Positions 7,300 through 15,597 are shown, numbered from the stretch's first letter. The stretch is DNA of 39,979 bases from a virus (IMGVR_UViG_3300025141_000257:1-39979), one strand, 5' to 3'. The notes: a model not told the origin generated them from the sequence alone. Numbers and translations: made by a program.

Positions 7300-8586
7300 T
7301 CACATGACCAGCGGTGCCACGATTCCGTGACGCTGGCGAGAGTTGCAGAAAAGGTTCCACCAGCAGTCCACGGGTTGGATATGCGTGAACGGCTGTGCGG
7401 GCGAACGCATGACATCATGCTTCGCAAAGTAACGACGCGAGTGGATGATCGGCGTGAGGTACGATCCGTTGATCCAGTAGTACCTAGCACCCGGATCGAT
7501 CGCAGTCAATTCCGTTCCGGTGTCTGACTCGCATGTGGCTTCGTCATCGTGCTCGGTCCGCTGCCGCCCATTAGCATCAAGCGGGAACAACTGTGCGTCA
7601 TCAAGGTGAGCGCAGTACATCAGTTCGATGCCACTGAACGTCGGGTTGTTGTACGCCGGGTCCGATGGTGATACCAGAAGGTCATTGCTCTCGCGGAGCG
7701 CACGCTTGTACTGAGTCGCGCCGAGGCGTGAACACAGAATCATCTGGCGATTGAGTACCGTGTTCTCAAAGTATTGCTGCTTCGTGCTTGGTGGCACGAA
7801 TTGGCACTTGAGGAACATGTTGTCAAACGCCGGGAAGATCCCGCCGCTGTACCACGTACCCGCGTTGTGGTCGGCATACTCATAATCGTCACGCGCCTCG
7901 TTCGGATCGGGCAGCGTGGGGTCGTAGAACTCGACCTGATTGCTCCAACGGTTTTCTTCTGACGGGTCGATGCCCATGACATCGACCCAGCCAGTTGGTT
8001 CCGAACCACGCTGGGCGAATTCGCCAGTGACCGCATCGCCGCCTGTGTCACCAAGCAGATGCTCGGTGATGAACGCTGGGAGGCTGAATGGACGCTTGCC
8101 GCCAGACCCTTCCATTTGGGCGTAGTTGCCGTCAGTGCCTTGCCACAGGTCAGCCTCAAACCCATTCGTGATCGAAGTCCAGAGACGCTGCTCTTTGATC
8201 CGCTTGAGTTTCTTGTACTGAACCTTGGCCGCTTCCTTTGACGAACCGGCGGAGATGTTGAGTTCCACCTCTTGATCGGTCCACGACATGTGGTCGATCG
8301 TGAAACGCCACGGGGCAGAGATCGTGTCAGTTACCTGCACGTTCTGCCATGTGAACGCCTCGTTCGGGAGGTAGTGGTCGTATGTGTTGCCATCATCGAA
8401 CATGATGACATCGCGGATTTCTGTGCCGCCTTGAATAGTACGCTCAGTCCCCTTCTCTTTGAGAAGGCGAGAGAACGCATAGGTGTTCTTCACGGCTTCG
8501 TTGATCACGGACTCGGCATTCGACAAGTACGTCGGGCCGGTCGTGTTCATAAAGTCGTTGAAGACCGTAATAGGACTGCCAGACAT
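7300..8586 (-). CDS. Major capsid protein
   Basis: 428 aa. It lies between the scaffold gene and the decoration genes and has the size of a HK97-fold capsid protein. The N-terminal part includes a long helix-like segment (AESVINEAVKNTYAFSRLLKE) followed by GGTEIRDVIMFDDG, like the N-arm and E-loop region of podovirus capsids. The middle is Trp/Tyr-rich (GTWYSGGIFPAFDNMFLKC) and the end has HSRRYFAKHDVMRSP. ATG 8586 is preceded by AAGGAG. Assignment is by synteny and overall pattern; no short diagnostic motif exists. Confidence 0.75.
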   Translation of the reverse strand: MSGSPITVFNDFMNTTGPTYLSNAESVINEAVKNTYAFSRLLKEKGTERTIQGGTEIRDVIMFDDGNTYDHYLPNEAFTWQNVQVTDTISAPWRFTIDHMSWTDQEVELNISAGSSKEAAKVQYKKLKRIKEQRLWTSITNGFEADLWQGTDGNYAQMEGSGGKRPFSLPAFITEHLLGDTGGDAVTGEFAQRGSEPTGWVDVMGIDPSEENRWSNQVEFYDPTLPDPNEARDDYEYADHNAGTWYSGGIFPAFDNMFLKCQFVPPSTKQQYFENTVLNRQMILCSRLGATQYKRALRESNDLLVSPSDPAYNNPTFSGIELMYCAHLDDAQLFPLDANGRQRTEHDDEATCESDTGTELTAIDPGARYYWINGSYLTPIIHSRRYFAKHDVMRSPAQPFTHIQPVDCWWNLFCNSRQRHGIVAPLVM

Positions 8587-8601
8587 TGGTCAGGCTCCTT
8601 G

Positions 8602-9519
8602 TTATGTTCTAAGTCTCCGCTGTACGTCCTCTTGGGAACCACCACTCATCAGCACATCAAGGGCCGCATCTTCGACGTTTTCAGGTGTCTTCGCGGGCCT
8701 TCGTGGCTGTGACTTGGGGGCAGAGGGCTGACGTTTCGCGGGCCTACGTTGAACCGGCGGATCACCCGCTAGATTCTTGTAAGCCTGCGTCAGCATTGTT
8801 CCAACGGAGTCAAATGACTTGGGATGGGCGCGGCCCAAACGAGACATCTCAGTGATGACCGCTTCCTTTGACGGAGCGTTGTCTCCGTACAGGGTTCGGG
8901 TCTGGTGATCTGCCGTTTGTATCTGGGACACGACATGTTGAGCAACGGCACGGTGCTGTTGCTGCTGGGTGACCTGCTGGACCGCCTGTTTGGTGGCTTC
9001 AGCAGCGCGTTCGGAAATCATGGTTTGAACAGTCTCTGCTGCATCATCACCAATGATGTCACGCAACGCATCGGGGATTGGCTCGGCTTCAACAGCCGGT
9101 TGCCCGTCTTCCGCCTGTTGGGCGGGTTGTAATCTCTCTTCCATCTCTCGCAAACGGTTCGCGTATTGATCCACATCTGCCTGCCTCTTGCCAGCCCTTT
9201 CGGCCCAGACTTTGGCGGTAGCGGGATCAAGAGACTCGATGACCTCCTGTGGGACGTTGTCACGGCGAAGGATCTGCTCATACGCCGACCTGTCGCCAGT
9301 CTCTGAGGTTGTGTCTATCTCGGGTTCCTCTGCGGGTTCCTCTGTGGGTTCCTCGTCAGATATCAACTCGTTCAGCACATCGTCATCGACCACGTCATCG
9401 TCGGTTGACGGGAACGCTTCATCAGTCGGAACGCTTTCAGCCGCCGGTGCCTCAGTTGGTTCTGCTGCATCGACCGCTTCGGGTGTCTCTTCTACTTCTG
9501 GGTTCATATCATCGGACAT
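8602..9519 (-). CDS. Scaffolding protein
   Basis: 305 aa from ATG 9519 (GAGGAG seven bases upstream); a start at 9525 is possible. The first 85 residues are very acidic and low in complexity (EEPTEEPAEEPEIDTT). The middle is helical and coiled-coil-like (VDQYANRLREMEERLQPAQQ, then EAVQ/Q-rich VTQQQQHRAVAQHV). The end is basic (RRPAKRQPSAPKSQPRRPAK) with a final short helix. An acidic N-terminus, helical core and basic C-terminus directly before the capsid gene are typical of phage scaffolds. Confidence 0.75.
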   Translation of the reverse strand: MSDDMNPEVEETPEAVDAAEPTEAPAAESVPTDEAFPSTDDDVVDDDVLNELISDEEPTEEPAEEPEIDTTSETGDRSAYEQILRRDNVPQEVIESLDPATAKVWAERAGKRQADVDQYANRLREMEERLQPAQQAEDGQPAVEAEPIPDALRDIIGDDAAETVQTMISERAAEATKQAVQQVTQQQQHRAVAQHVVSQIQTADHQTRTLYGDNAPSKEAVITEMSRLGRAHPKSFDSVGTMLTQAYKNLAGDPPVQRRPAKRQPSAPKSQPRRPAKTPENVEDAALDVLMSGGSQEDVQRRLRT

Positions 9520-9530
9520 GTCCATACTCC

Positions 9531-9833
9531 TCAATAGTCACGCTTGTACCCGTGCTTCGCGGCGACGTTCGCCTCGTGAGAACGGGATTGAATAATTGGT
9601 TTGCCTTGCCGGTTTGTCTCGCAGCCCTCAAGGTTGCGGGGCAGTGACTGCGACACATACGGGTACTTCCAGCGAATTGCGCCCACATCGATCTGCATGT
9701 CAGTCTCGGGCAGGCGGCGGAACTTCCGGTCTTCCGTCGAAACGACGCTTCCGATCGACGGTGCATCTACCATGGCGTAGGGGAGCCGGACACGTTCCTC
9801 GGTCGTTACATCCTCAAACAGGTACAGTGGCAT
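9531..9833 (-). CDS. FmdB-like small phage protein between portal and scaffold
   Basis: 100 aa. It begins MPLYLFEDVTTEERVRL, which resembles the start of FmdB-type proteins though the usual Cys pairs are missing. The later part has RWKYPYVSQSLPRNLEGC and KPIIQSRSHEANVAAKHGY, a pattern seen in many phage proteins encoded beside the portal. It overlaps the portal 3' end by 20 bases; ATG 9833 is preceded by GGGAGGAAGCACA. Function unknown. Confidence 0.6.
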   Translation of the reverse strand: MPLYLFEDVTTEERVRLPYAMVDAPSIGSVVSTEDRKFRRLPETDMQIDVGAIRWKYPYVSQSLPRNLEGCETNRQGKPIIQSRSHEANVAAKHGYKRDY

Positions 9834-11535
9834 TGTGCTTCCTCCCGTTGCTCTGGTTTTGGGCTTTGGGCTGCTGCTGCTGCTGCTGCATCTGCTGGAC
9901 CGCCTCCTGTAGTCTCTTGGGATCGAGGATCGTGCCAAGTTCTGGCACGTTGATCGAATCACCGACCGTTGACAGAACACGTTTCCAGTCAACCCACGGT
10001 GAAACGACCATCTGCTGGGCGAGTGTGCCAATCACCTGTAACAACTCTCCCCCCCTTCGTTGTTGCTGTACCTCACTCACTCTCTCCATCGACATCGCGT
10101 CGATCGACACAACGAGATCCTCAAACAGCCCAACACCCGTTCCGCCGACGAACACGCCGTCCGGGCTGAACGCGAGGGCCATGGCTTCGTCCCCGATCGC
10201 GAAGGACACCCGGCCATCGTGGAACATGTACCACATGGCTGCAGACACCACGCGGGAGGCTGCGTCGGCAAACTCTCGCTTGAGGTGGGCGATTCGGAGG
10301 CCCGCCGCTGACTCAGCGATAGCCACCTCGGTGGCCGTGGCAGTGCCGGTCACGTTCCCACGCATTGCATCGTGGATGCCAGAGACGCGATCCAGTCGGT
10401 CTTGGGTCAGGCCCGCATACGTCACCTGCTGGGCGGTGATCCCGCCGACTTCAATCGGGACGATCTGAGATGGGTCCAGACCGTCCACAAGGACAACAGT
10501 CAAATCTTCCCGGTCGCGAATGTCGTTGGCGAGTTTCTGGTTGCGGCTGTCCGTGGCGATGATGTTCTTGTAGCAAGATGCGGAGTGTGTCATGCTCCGC
10601 AGGTGATCGTTCAGGTCTGCAATCTGGGGCAGCAGTGACACCACTGGGCTAAGCGGGTACGGATCATCCGGCACGTTGTAGCACCCGAAAATCACGTATG
10701 GGCCACGGTGGCTCCCGTAGTACGGTCGGGGTTCGCGAGCGAAGCCGTATGAGGCCGTTGTCTCGCTGCTCGCTTGGCCCTTGATCACCGTGATGATGCT
10801 GCCGCTGTGCATGTTGGTGTCGTTGAGGAAGTCCATCACCTCTGCCTCAGTGTCGATCTCAGGCACCCAAATCTCGTACACCGTCACCTGCCTGCGGTCT
10901 GGCCCTTCCCGGCCCGCGAGCATGTCTCGCTTGCTGTCATCGTTGCTGCTGCCAATGGACTCGACCAGATCCAAGTCCCACCCGTCCTCGACCTCTGCTT
11001 TCGCGATCAGGTCATCGTGGTCGATCCGGTACGTGTGAGCCATGTACCTCGCTTCCTCGGCGTGAGTCGCCTGCGGGTCGATGATGAAGTCGTGCGGGTC
11101 CAGACGGTACAGCCGGGGGAGCCATGGCTCGTTGCCGTCGATGGTCCGCATGCTGCGTCTTGGCTCGTTGGCGATCATGCCAACACCGAACCCCAGAAGC
11201 ATGTCCGTTGCGATGCGGGAGAGCGTAGTCCGCAGATCCGTCAACCGCACCCACGAGTTGCAAGCCGCCTCCATCTTGGGCGTGAGTGCAACCTGTGAGA
11301 GCGGTGTTCGGCTTGTGATCGATACCTTCGGATTGTCGTAGACAATGCGGGGAAGAATCAGAGCGATGTACTGGTGGACAAAATTCTCCGGGTCGCCGGG
11401 GCCAGCAGTGTCGCCACGGTAATCGGGTCCGGTAAGCCTGCCAATCAAGTCAGACCACGAGGATAGGTGCTGGTCGCGGAACGCCTCCGCAACCTCTAAC
11501 TCCTCTTGCCAACGTGTTAGATCGAACTCAATCAT
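9814..11535 (-). CDS. Portal protein
   Basis: 573 aa. Follows the large terminase and precedes the scaffold. The N-terminal half has portal-like features: RDQHLSSWSDLIGRLTG, ENFVHQYIALILPRIVYDNPKVSI, then ADLNDHLRSMTHSASCYKN and VSGIHDAMRGNVTGTATATEV, as in portals of podoviruses with N-terminal wing and clip and a long helix. The C-terminus is glutamine-rich (VQQMQQQQQQ), in the position of a barrel or tail. ATG 11535 overlaps the end of the preceding small gene. A 35-bp stretch (10597-10631) encoding PQIADLNDHLR recurs nearly unchanged in a virion protein at 35836-35870. Confidence 0.8.
   Translation of the reverse strand: MIEFDLTRWQEELEVAEAFRDQHLSSWSDLIGRLTGPDYRGDTAGPGDPENFVHQYIALILPRIVYDNPKVSITSRTPLSQVALTPKMEAACNSWVRLTDLRTTLSRIATDMLLGFGVGMIANEPRRSMRTIDGNEPWLPRLYRLDPHDFIIDPQATHAEEARYMAHTYRIDHDDLIAKAEVEDGWDLDLVESIGSSNDDSKRDMLAGREGPDRRQVTVYEIWVPEIDTEAEVMDFLNDTNMHSGSIITVIKGQASSETTASYGFAREPRPYYGSHRGPYVIFGCYNVPDDPYPLSPVVSLLPQIADLNDHLRSMTHSASCYKNIIATDSRNQKLANDIRDREDLTVVLVDGLDPSQIVPIEVGGITAQQVTYAGLTQDRLDRVSGIHDAMRGNVTGTATATEVAIAESAAGLRIAHLKREFADAASRVVSAAMWYMFHDGRVSFAIGDEAMALAFSPDGVFVGGTGVGLFEDLVVSIDAMSMERVSEVQQQRRGGELLQVIGTLAQQMVVSPWVDWKRVLSTVGDSINVPELGTILDPKRLQEAVQQMQQQQQQPKAQNQSNGRKHNATVPV
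10597..10631. repeat. 35-bp segment shared with virion protein gene (copy in portal)
   Basis: Bases 10597-10631 match 35836-35870 at 33 of 35 positions and are read in the same frame in both genes: PQIADLN-HLR in the portal and in the 451-aa virion protein. The two proteins do not otherwise look related. Confidence 0.85.
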
Positions 11536-11707
11536 CGTTCTGCTTCGCCTTATCGCACGACTTGCACTTGCGCTTTCGCTTGTACGGAACCATGCGGTTC
11601 AATGCCTCTTGGCGTTTCTTGCAACCTTCGCATGGCTTGACCTTGCCCGCTGTTGCGGCCTTGATCGCCTTTGCCAGCGTGTCACCGATGCCAGAAGACT
11701 CAGTCAT
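11528..11707 (-). CDS. Small basic zinc-ribbon-like protein
   Basis: 59 aa, ATG 11707 to TGA overlapping the portal start. The sequence contains two Cys pairs, CEGC near residue 26 and CKSC near residue 48, separated by a very basic stretch (VPYKRKRK). That is a likely small zinc-binding fold with nucleic-acid affinity. The preceding gene stops just upstream, and the ribosome site is weak, so translation may be coupled. No family recognised; a packaging or DNA-handling role is possible from the location between terminase and portal. Confidence 0.55.
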   Translation of the reverse strand: MTESSGIGDTLAKAIKAATAGKVKPCEGCKKRQEALNRMVPYKRKRKCKSCDKAKQNDD

Positions 11708-11711
11708 GTCA

Positions 11712-11915
11712 TCAACGGCCCGGTGGCGCGGGGACTTGGCTGCGATGATGATTCGGCTTGTTTCGGCCTCGTGGCGATTTCACCGCGTTGCCCGCCCGCT
11801 TCGCCCGTGATGTCCACCCAGATCGGCCCCTTGTGCGGTTTGCTCTTGGTTGGGCAGCGGGGACTGGCCCCATGCCGCTGGTGTCTGTCAAGAACTTGTC
11901 ATATCCACTAGCCAT
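11712..11915 (-). CDS. Small basic hypothetical protein
   Basis: 67 aa. ATG 11915 lies inside the last codons of the large terminase gene (8-base overlap) and has an excellent ribosome site, GAGGAGG, six bases upstream. The protein is short and strongly basic from about residue 24 (RANRTRGRSGWTSRAKRAG and further R/K residues) with no hydrophobic segment. Composition suggests nucleic-acid binding or disorder. Function unknown. Confidence 0.5.
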   Translation of the reverse strand: MASGYDKFLTDTSGMGPVPAAQPRANRTRGRSGWTSRAKRAGNAVKSPRGRNKPNHHRSQVPAPPGR

Positions 11916-13722
11916 TGAGAACCTCCTCGTGGTTCAGAACCGCGCCGAGACTGAAGTCCGGGAGCCGCTCTGTTGGTTCGGGTCCAAGCCCGCCGTCTTC
12001 AGCGAGCAGTAGTGCAAGTGCCAAGGCGATCACACGGTCGCCGTGTGCCTCCCTCGCACCGCTTGTTTCGCTGCGGAGCCGACCGGGGCCAAGTCCGCCT
12101 GTGTCGTACAAGATGTAGTCGCCCAGTTCAGTCAGAACTTCCTCGCCGTACAGCACGATCTCACCTCGACTCAGTACGGTCGATAGCCGACCAAGCAGGG
12201 CGCGTTTGGTGTGCCTTGTCGATGTCCAGCCGACCCGCTTGGTTCGCTTCTCGTCGATAGTGCCGACGATCCGCTCTTTGAACACAGCGGTCCAGCCCGT
12301 GCGGTCCACGTCGTGTTGCAGGGATGCGCCGGGGCCATTCCGCTCCCAGCCCAGCAGCGTCTGCCGCCGCCCCTTGAATACATGCTTGATCATCCGCACC
12401 AGTTCCGATGCGAGGTCGTGTCCACCGATGAACGGGTCAGCGAACTCTGCCGCAACGCTCATGTCCCTGACGTTCAGGATGCACGCCGCTGAGTTGGCTG
12501 CGCCCGTGCCGTACGCTGGGTCAACGCCGCACACGTACTCAGCCGCTGGGTCCGGGTCTTCCCACACGCGCCAAGGGCCACTTGGACTGTCCACTAGTTC
12601 GCCGCCGTCGTAGATGCATCGCCGGGGCTGCCGGACGTTGCCGCGTTGCCGCTCGATGTCACGGGCTGCGAAGAATCGCTCGCCGCCTGCTGCTTCCTCA
12701 GCGAAGACGTTGATCGCAAGGTCAACGCGGTCACGGCGTGTGACCTGTTCTGCAAGCCACGGAGTCCATGTGTACTCGCTCCCTGCGACCCCGGTGATCG
12801 CGCCGTCAGTGTCAAGGCGTTCCATGGCCCCGCGTGACTTCTCTGGGTGATCCGTGTACAGCATCTCGATAAGCGTCGGCGTGCCTGTTGCCCGGCCCTG
12901 TGCCACGAGCGTAGCGTAGTGCGTTCCCGGCCCGACCGGCGTGCTGACGGCAACCCGACAGGATGTGCAGTCGGCAGCCGATCGCCACGCAGCCTCGGCG
13001 TTCTCAAGTGCAGCGAACTCATCGAACACGACGAGGTTCCGTCGCCCACCGCGTCCAATGTGCGCGGTCGCTGCTTGCCCACTAATCGTCGCGCTGCTGG
13101 CCGGGTGCTGGAGCATCAGGTGGCGGCGGAACCTGCCGCTGCCCTTGACGAACTCCGCAGCCGGGGCGGGGAGTAGCCACGACGGAAGTGCCTCAATCAA
13201 GTAATCGATCTTCCAGAAGAGGCAATCGGGATCGCCTGTGCGATCAACCAAGTCCTCTACTCGGCTCACCAGCATGACCTGCCAGTCGTGCAGGAGCCAG
13301 CCCCATACGGCCATTGCACACAGGAGCCACGAGGCCCCCATGTCACGGCTCTTGCGGAGGATGACATCGTGACCGCCGTCAGCGGCAGCCGCGATCGTGC
13401 GGGCTGCTGCGGCCTGTATGGGCCAAGGATTGAACGGTACATCGGGGCGAGTCGTGGGATGCTCGATTCCATGCTCATCAACATCGCGAACATGGAACGT
13501 CCAGCAGCAGAACCGCATGAACATCACCGGGTCGGCGCGGAACACAGCGATCAGGTCGGCTTGTTCACTGCCGCCTGCGAGCAGCACGTTCCGACGCGCC
13601 GAAGCGAGCCGCTTGTCTTCGTCAGTCAGTTTCAATCCATCGGTCCAGAAGTTCCATCCCGCGTCCTGCTTCACCGGATTCGATCTTGATCGGCCCACCG
13701 CCGGGTCCGGACTGCTCGACAC
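11908..13722 (-). CDS. terL: Terminase large subunit
   Basis: 604 aa as drawn. ATPase: a terminase-type Walker A, LRKSRDMGASW (about residues 122-132), and Walker B, LVVFDEF with D-E at about 234-235. Nuclease: GVDPAYGTG, first acidic residue about D401, followed by later conserved segments including GWERNGPGASL. The size and order of motifs are normal for the motor/nuclease that cuts concatemers and drives DNA into the prohead. It follows the small terminase gene, overlapping it by about 100 bases if GTG 13722 is used; GTG 13674 would shorten this to 53. Neither has a strong Shine-Dalgarno. Confidence 0.9.
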   Translation of the reverse strand: MSSSPDPAVGRSRSNPVKQDAGWNFWTDGLKLTDEDKRLASARRNVLLAGGSEQADLIAVFRADPVMFMRFCCWTFHVRDVDEHGIEHPTTRPDVPFNPWPIQAAAARTIAAAADGGHDVILRKSRDMGASWLLCAMAVWGWLLHDWQVMLVSRVEDLVDRTGDPDCLFWKIDYLIEALPSWLLPAPAAEFVKGSGRFRRHLMLQHPASSATISGQAATAHIGRGGRRNLVVFDEFAALENAEAAWRSAADCTSCRVAVSTPVGPGTHYATLVAQGRATGTPTLIEMLYTDHPEKSRGAMERLDTDGAITGVAGSEYTWTPWLAEQVTRRDRVDLAINVFAEEAAGGERFFAARDIERQRGNVRQPRRCIYDGGELVDSPSGPWRVWEDPDPAAEYVCGVDPAYGTGAANSAACILNVRDMSVAAEFADPFIGGHDLASELVRMIKHVFKGRRQTLLGWERNGPGASLQHDVDRTGWTAVFKERIVGTIDEKRTKRVGWTSTRHTKRALLGRLSTVLSRGEIVLYGEEVLTELGDYILYDTGGLGPGRLRSETSGAREAHGDRVIALALALLLAEDGGLGPEPTERLPDFSLGAVLNHEEVLNG

Positions 13723-14179
13723 TCACGCGATCGCGGTATTCGTCGGGCCGCAGTGCTTGCAGCCTGAACTTGAGCAACTGCGCCTGCGGCGAAGTCAAGT
13801 CATTCTCACCGCACGCGGTCGCATCAAGCACCGCTTCCAAGCGATCAGCCTGATACGCCTTGCAAACAGCGAAGTCCTCGGCGAACTGCTCATCGTGCAG
13901 TCTCCAGTACGTTGGAAGAGCCATCGAAACACCAACATTTGAGCAGGCTTTTCGCCAACCCACATCAACATAAGCATTGAGCCAGTCTTGCTTTAGTTGC
14001 TCTTTCATCGCTTTGCGCTGTTCAGCGGCGATTTTCGCTTCTTTGCCGCTCTGCGCGCCGGTTTTTTTTCTTTTGTTCGATCTTACATCGGTCATACGGA
14101 TCTCTGTAGCAGGGTTTCGGCGCGATTCCAGAACCAGTTGACAAAATCGGGCTATTTTCTCAAGAGATTCACTTGACAT
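13622..14179 (-). CDS. terS: Terminase small subunit
   Basis: 185 aa as drawn. It sits directly upstream of terL. A central helical region (KDW-like QDWLNAYVDVGWRKACSNVGVS followed by YWRLHDEQFAEDFA) fits a small-terminase DNA-binding helix-turn-helix with a phage-style W-R-R/H recognition pattern, and QALRPDEYRDRV follows as in many TerS-like proteins. ATG 14179 has no good Shine-Dalgarno; an alternative ATG at 14095 (MTDVRSNKRKK, 157 aa) follows AGAGAT and begins a basic segment. The DNA encoding MTDVRSNK recurs inside a virion protein gene at 36055-36078. Confidence 0.7.
   Translation of the reverse strand: MSSESLEKIARFCQLVLESRRNPATEIRMTDVRSNKRKKTGAQSGKEAKIAAEQRKAMKEQLKQDWLNAYVDVGWRKACSNVGVSMALPTYWRLHDEQFAEDFAVCKAYQADRLEAVLDATACGENDLTSPQAQLLKFRLQALRPDEYRDRVSVEQSGPGGGPIKIESGEAGRGMELLDRWIETD
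14072..14095. repeat. 24-bp segment shared with virion protein gene (copy in terS)
   Basis: Matches 36055-36078 at 23 of 24 bases. Both copies lie on the minus strand in the same frame and encode MTDV(R/K)SNK. Confidence 0.85.
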
Positions 14180-14288
14180 ACCGATGGGTCATACTGTAGT
14201 TTGCTACACAGTGATCCTTGGAAACCAAAGAGACGCGAGCCTGACGGGACTGACCCGATCTACTCGCACACCTGACCGAACACAATCA
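14180..14288. promoter_or_regulatory. Divergent intergenic region between late operon and plus-strand array
   Basis: About 110 bases separate the start of the late operon (minus) from the first hairpin of the plus-strand array. It contains a dyad at 14193-14212, with arms ACTGTAG and CTAC(AC)AGT around a TTTG centre, a plausible operator. A TTGACA sits at 14173-14178 but no convincing -10 is found at a standard distance. Both divergent promoters are expected here by gene order; none can be fixed from sequence. Confidence 0.4.
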
Positions 14289-14341
14289 CCTGTGGCTGGG
14301 GAAACCTAACCACAGGCTTTCCAGACCGTCAATCATGGCGG
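14289..14341 (+). repeat. Two-hairpin intergenic element, copy A
   Basis: Hairpin 1 (14289-14316): CCTGTGG/CCACAGG, one mismatch, four inner pairs, GAAA loop. Hairpin 2 (14326-14341): CCGTCA-ATCA-TGGCGG. It ends 20 bases before the first start codon of the array. Confidence 0.7.
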
Positions 14342-14361
14342 CTGAACTGAGAGGATGAATC

Positions 14362-14757
14362 ATGGCGCGGATTACAATCGCAACGCTGCGAGCGGCAGCC
14401 AAACCGTTCGGCATCATCGTCGAGAAGGTCGATGAATGCACCCTTGAGATATTCGCGCCAGCGGGCAAAGTCTTCGGCGGCGAAGACGGATTCCGTAGTC
14501 GGTACTTTGAATGGATGAAAGGGTGCGCTGACTGGCGGCGATCCTCTATGGAGGATGCGTTGCACTTCATCACCGAAGGCGGGCCGGATATGTACCGGGA
14601 GCAAGTAGAGGATGAGGAGGACTCTCTTGAGGGTTGCACCGTCTGTCCCGTCTGTCTCTGTTCTGGCATCCGCCTTGGCACGCTTGGCGATAAGACGCAC
14701 TTCCGTTGCAGGGGCTGCGGGATCAACTTCTACGCAGGCATCACGCTCGCTGACTGA
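14362..14757 (+). CDS. Hypothetical protein with C-terminal zinc ribbon
   Basis: 131 aa, first gene of the plus-strand array. ATG 14362 follows GAGAGGATGAATC. The N-terminal half (MARITIATLRAAAKPFGIIVEKVDE) looks like a compact alpha/beta domain, and FRSRYFEWMKGCADW follows. The last 40 residues hold two Cys pairs, CPVC near residue 95 and CRGC near residue 116, with GTLGDKTHF between them, a typical treble-clef or rubredoxin-like zinc ribbon. No function recognised. Confidence 0.65.
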   Translation: MARITIATLRAAAKPFGIIVEKVDECTLEIFAPAGKVFGGEDGFRSRYFEWMKGCADWRRSSMEDALHFITEGGPDMYREQVEDEEDSLEGCTVCPVCLCSGIRLGTLGDKTHFRCRGCGINFYAGITLAD

Positions 14758-14763
14758 CCACCC

Positions 14764-14825
14764 CCACCCGCCAGCCGAAAGGCTCGCGAGTGGTTTCACT
14801 CACAGACCGTCAATCATGGCGGCTG
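14764..14825 (+). repeat. Two-hairpin intergenic element, copy B
   Basis: Hairpin 1 (14764-14793): CCACCCGC, C, AGCC, GAAA, GGCT, C, GCGAGTGG. Hairpin 2 (14807-14822, extended to 14803-14825): CCGTCA-ATCA-TGGCGG, identical to copy A. Seven bases separate it from the stop codon before it. Confidence 0.85.
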
Positions 14826-14840
14826 AACTAAGGCAAACCA

Positions 14841-15035
14841 ATGACTATCAAAGCGAACAACCAACTGTGGATCCCTGCGTGTGGCAAAACGGAAACTTGG
14901 ACTAAAGCCCGCGACGGGCGAGAATATCTATACGTTTGGTGGAGCAACGCCAGCGAGGGCGTTGCCGCCGTGCATCGTCACGGATGGCTCGACCGACAAG
15001 ACGTTATCCACACGACGGACCCCTACAACGCCTGA
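14841..15035 (+). CDS. Hypothetical small protein
   Basis: 64 aa, rich in Trp (KTETWTKARDGREYLYVWWSN). ATG 14841 follows CTAAGGCAAACCA, a moderate ribosome site. No membrane helix, Cys cluster or known domain is seen. Gene size, start signal and its place between two copies of the hairpin element support a real gene; function unknown. Confidence 0.55.
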   Translation: MTIKANNQLWIPACGKTETWTKARDGREYLYVWWSNASEGVAAVHRHGWLDRQDVIHTTDPYNA

Positions 15036-15041
15036 TCCCCA

Positions 15042-15098
15042 CCGCTCCACTACTGAAAGGTACTGGGGCGGTTTCAAACGCCCGTAATTGTGCGGGCG
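15042..15098 (+). repeat. Two-hairpin intergenic element, copy C
   Basis: Hairpin 1 (15042-15071): CCGCTCCA, C, TACT, GAAA, GGTA, C, TGGGGCGG, same geometry but different stem sequence. Hairpin 2 (15079-15098): CGCCCG, 8-nt loop, CGGGCG, a completely different stem from copies A and B. Confidence 0.8.
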
Positions 15099-15117
15099 AA
15101 TACTTGAGGATGAACCC

Positions 15118-15399
15118 ATGGCCATACCGACCTACTTTCAGATGCCCCACAATGAGAACCGCTACGTCAGTTGGGATGGGAGCGCTACATTCCAAACGGG
15201 CTGGTTTGATGGGGATGGTTCATTCGTCCCCACTGAGGAGTTCGAACTCAGCGGGCCTTGCACAGAACAGGAGGCTTGGGAAGTTGCCGAGAGCGTGTTC
15301 AGGGATGACAAAGAAATGAGGCTTGAAGCGGCGATAGAGGACGGGCCAGCCGGGGAGTATGAGAACCAGAACCACATCCGCGGGGATGATCGAGGTTGA
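15118..15399 (+). CDS. Hypothetical protein
   Basis: 93 aa from ATG 15118 (TGAGGATGAACCC upstream). The sequence starts MAIPTYFQMPHNENRYVSWDG and has an acidic middle (EFELSGPCTEQEAWEVAESVF). A longer in-frame GTG start at 15088 lies inside the hairpin element and is rejected. Not recognised; likely a cytosolic protein. Confidence 0.55.
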   Translation: MAIPTYFQMPHNENRYVSWDGSATFQTGWFDGDGSFVPTEEFELSGPCTEQEAWEVAESVFRDDKEMRLEAAIEDGPAGEYENQNHIRGDDRG

Positions 15400-15405
15400 T
15401 CTCCA

Positions 15406-15460
15406 CCGCTCCACTACCGAAAGGTACTGGGGCGGATTCAACACAGCGTCCGCACAGCGG
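15406..15460 (+). repeat. Two-hairpin intergenic element, copy D
   Basis: Hairpin 1 (15406-15435): CCGCTCCA, C, TACC, GAAA, GGTA, C, TGGGGCGG; compared with copy C a T.G pair next to the loop is now C-G. Hairpin 2 (15450-15460): CCGC-ACA-GCGG, followed at once by CAAGGAG. Confidence 0.85.
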
Positions 15461-15474
15461 CAAGGAGAATTGAC

Positions 15475-15597
15475 ATGAAAAACCATAGAACCAAAGCCAA
15501 GCCCACCAAGCCCACCAAGCCCAAGCCCAAGCCCAAGCCCAAGCGTAAGCGCGGCGAACCACTGCCGAAGCGTATGCGGGACTTGCTGACGTTCTGA
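15475..15597 (+). CDS. Small basic Lys-Pro repeat protein
   Basis: 40 aa, ATG 15475 after CAAGGAGAATTGAC, TGA at 15597. After MKNHRTKA it consists of Lys-Pro and Lys-Pro-Thr repeats (KPTKPTKPKPKPKPK), then RKRGEPLPKRMRDLLTF. The DNA repeats AAGCCC units, so the copy number could change by slippage. The protein is certainly basic and unstructured in the repeat; nucleic-acid or RNA binding is a guess. Start, ribosome site and flanking hairpin elements are all as in the neighbouring genes. Confidence 0.6.
   Translation: MKNHRTKAKPTKPTKPKPKPKPKRKRGEPLPKRMRDLLTF

Noticed and set aside
9596-10468. 290-codon plus-strand open frame
   Set aside because: Antisense to the portal gene; composition is low-complexity Ser/Thr/Arg and it lacks start signals. 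The minus-strand portal explains the region.
14173-14202. Consensus -35 TTGACA at 14173 as an array promoter
   Set aside because: No adequate -10 at 16-18 bases; it overlaps the terS start codon, so it is kept only as a remark in the control region.
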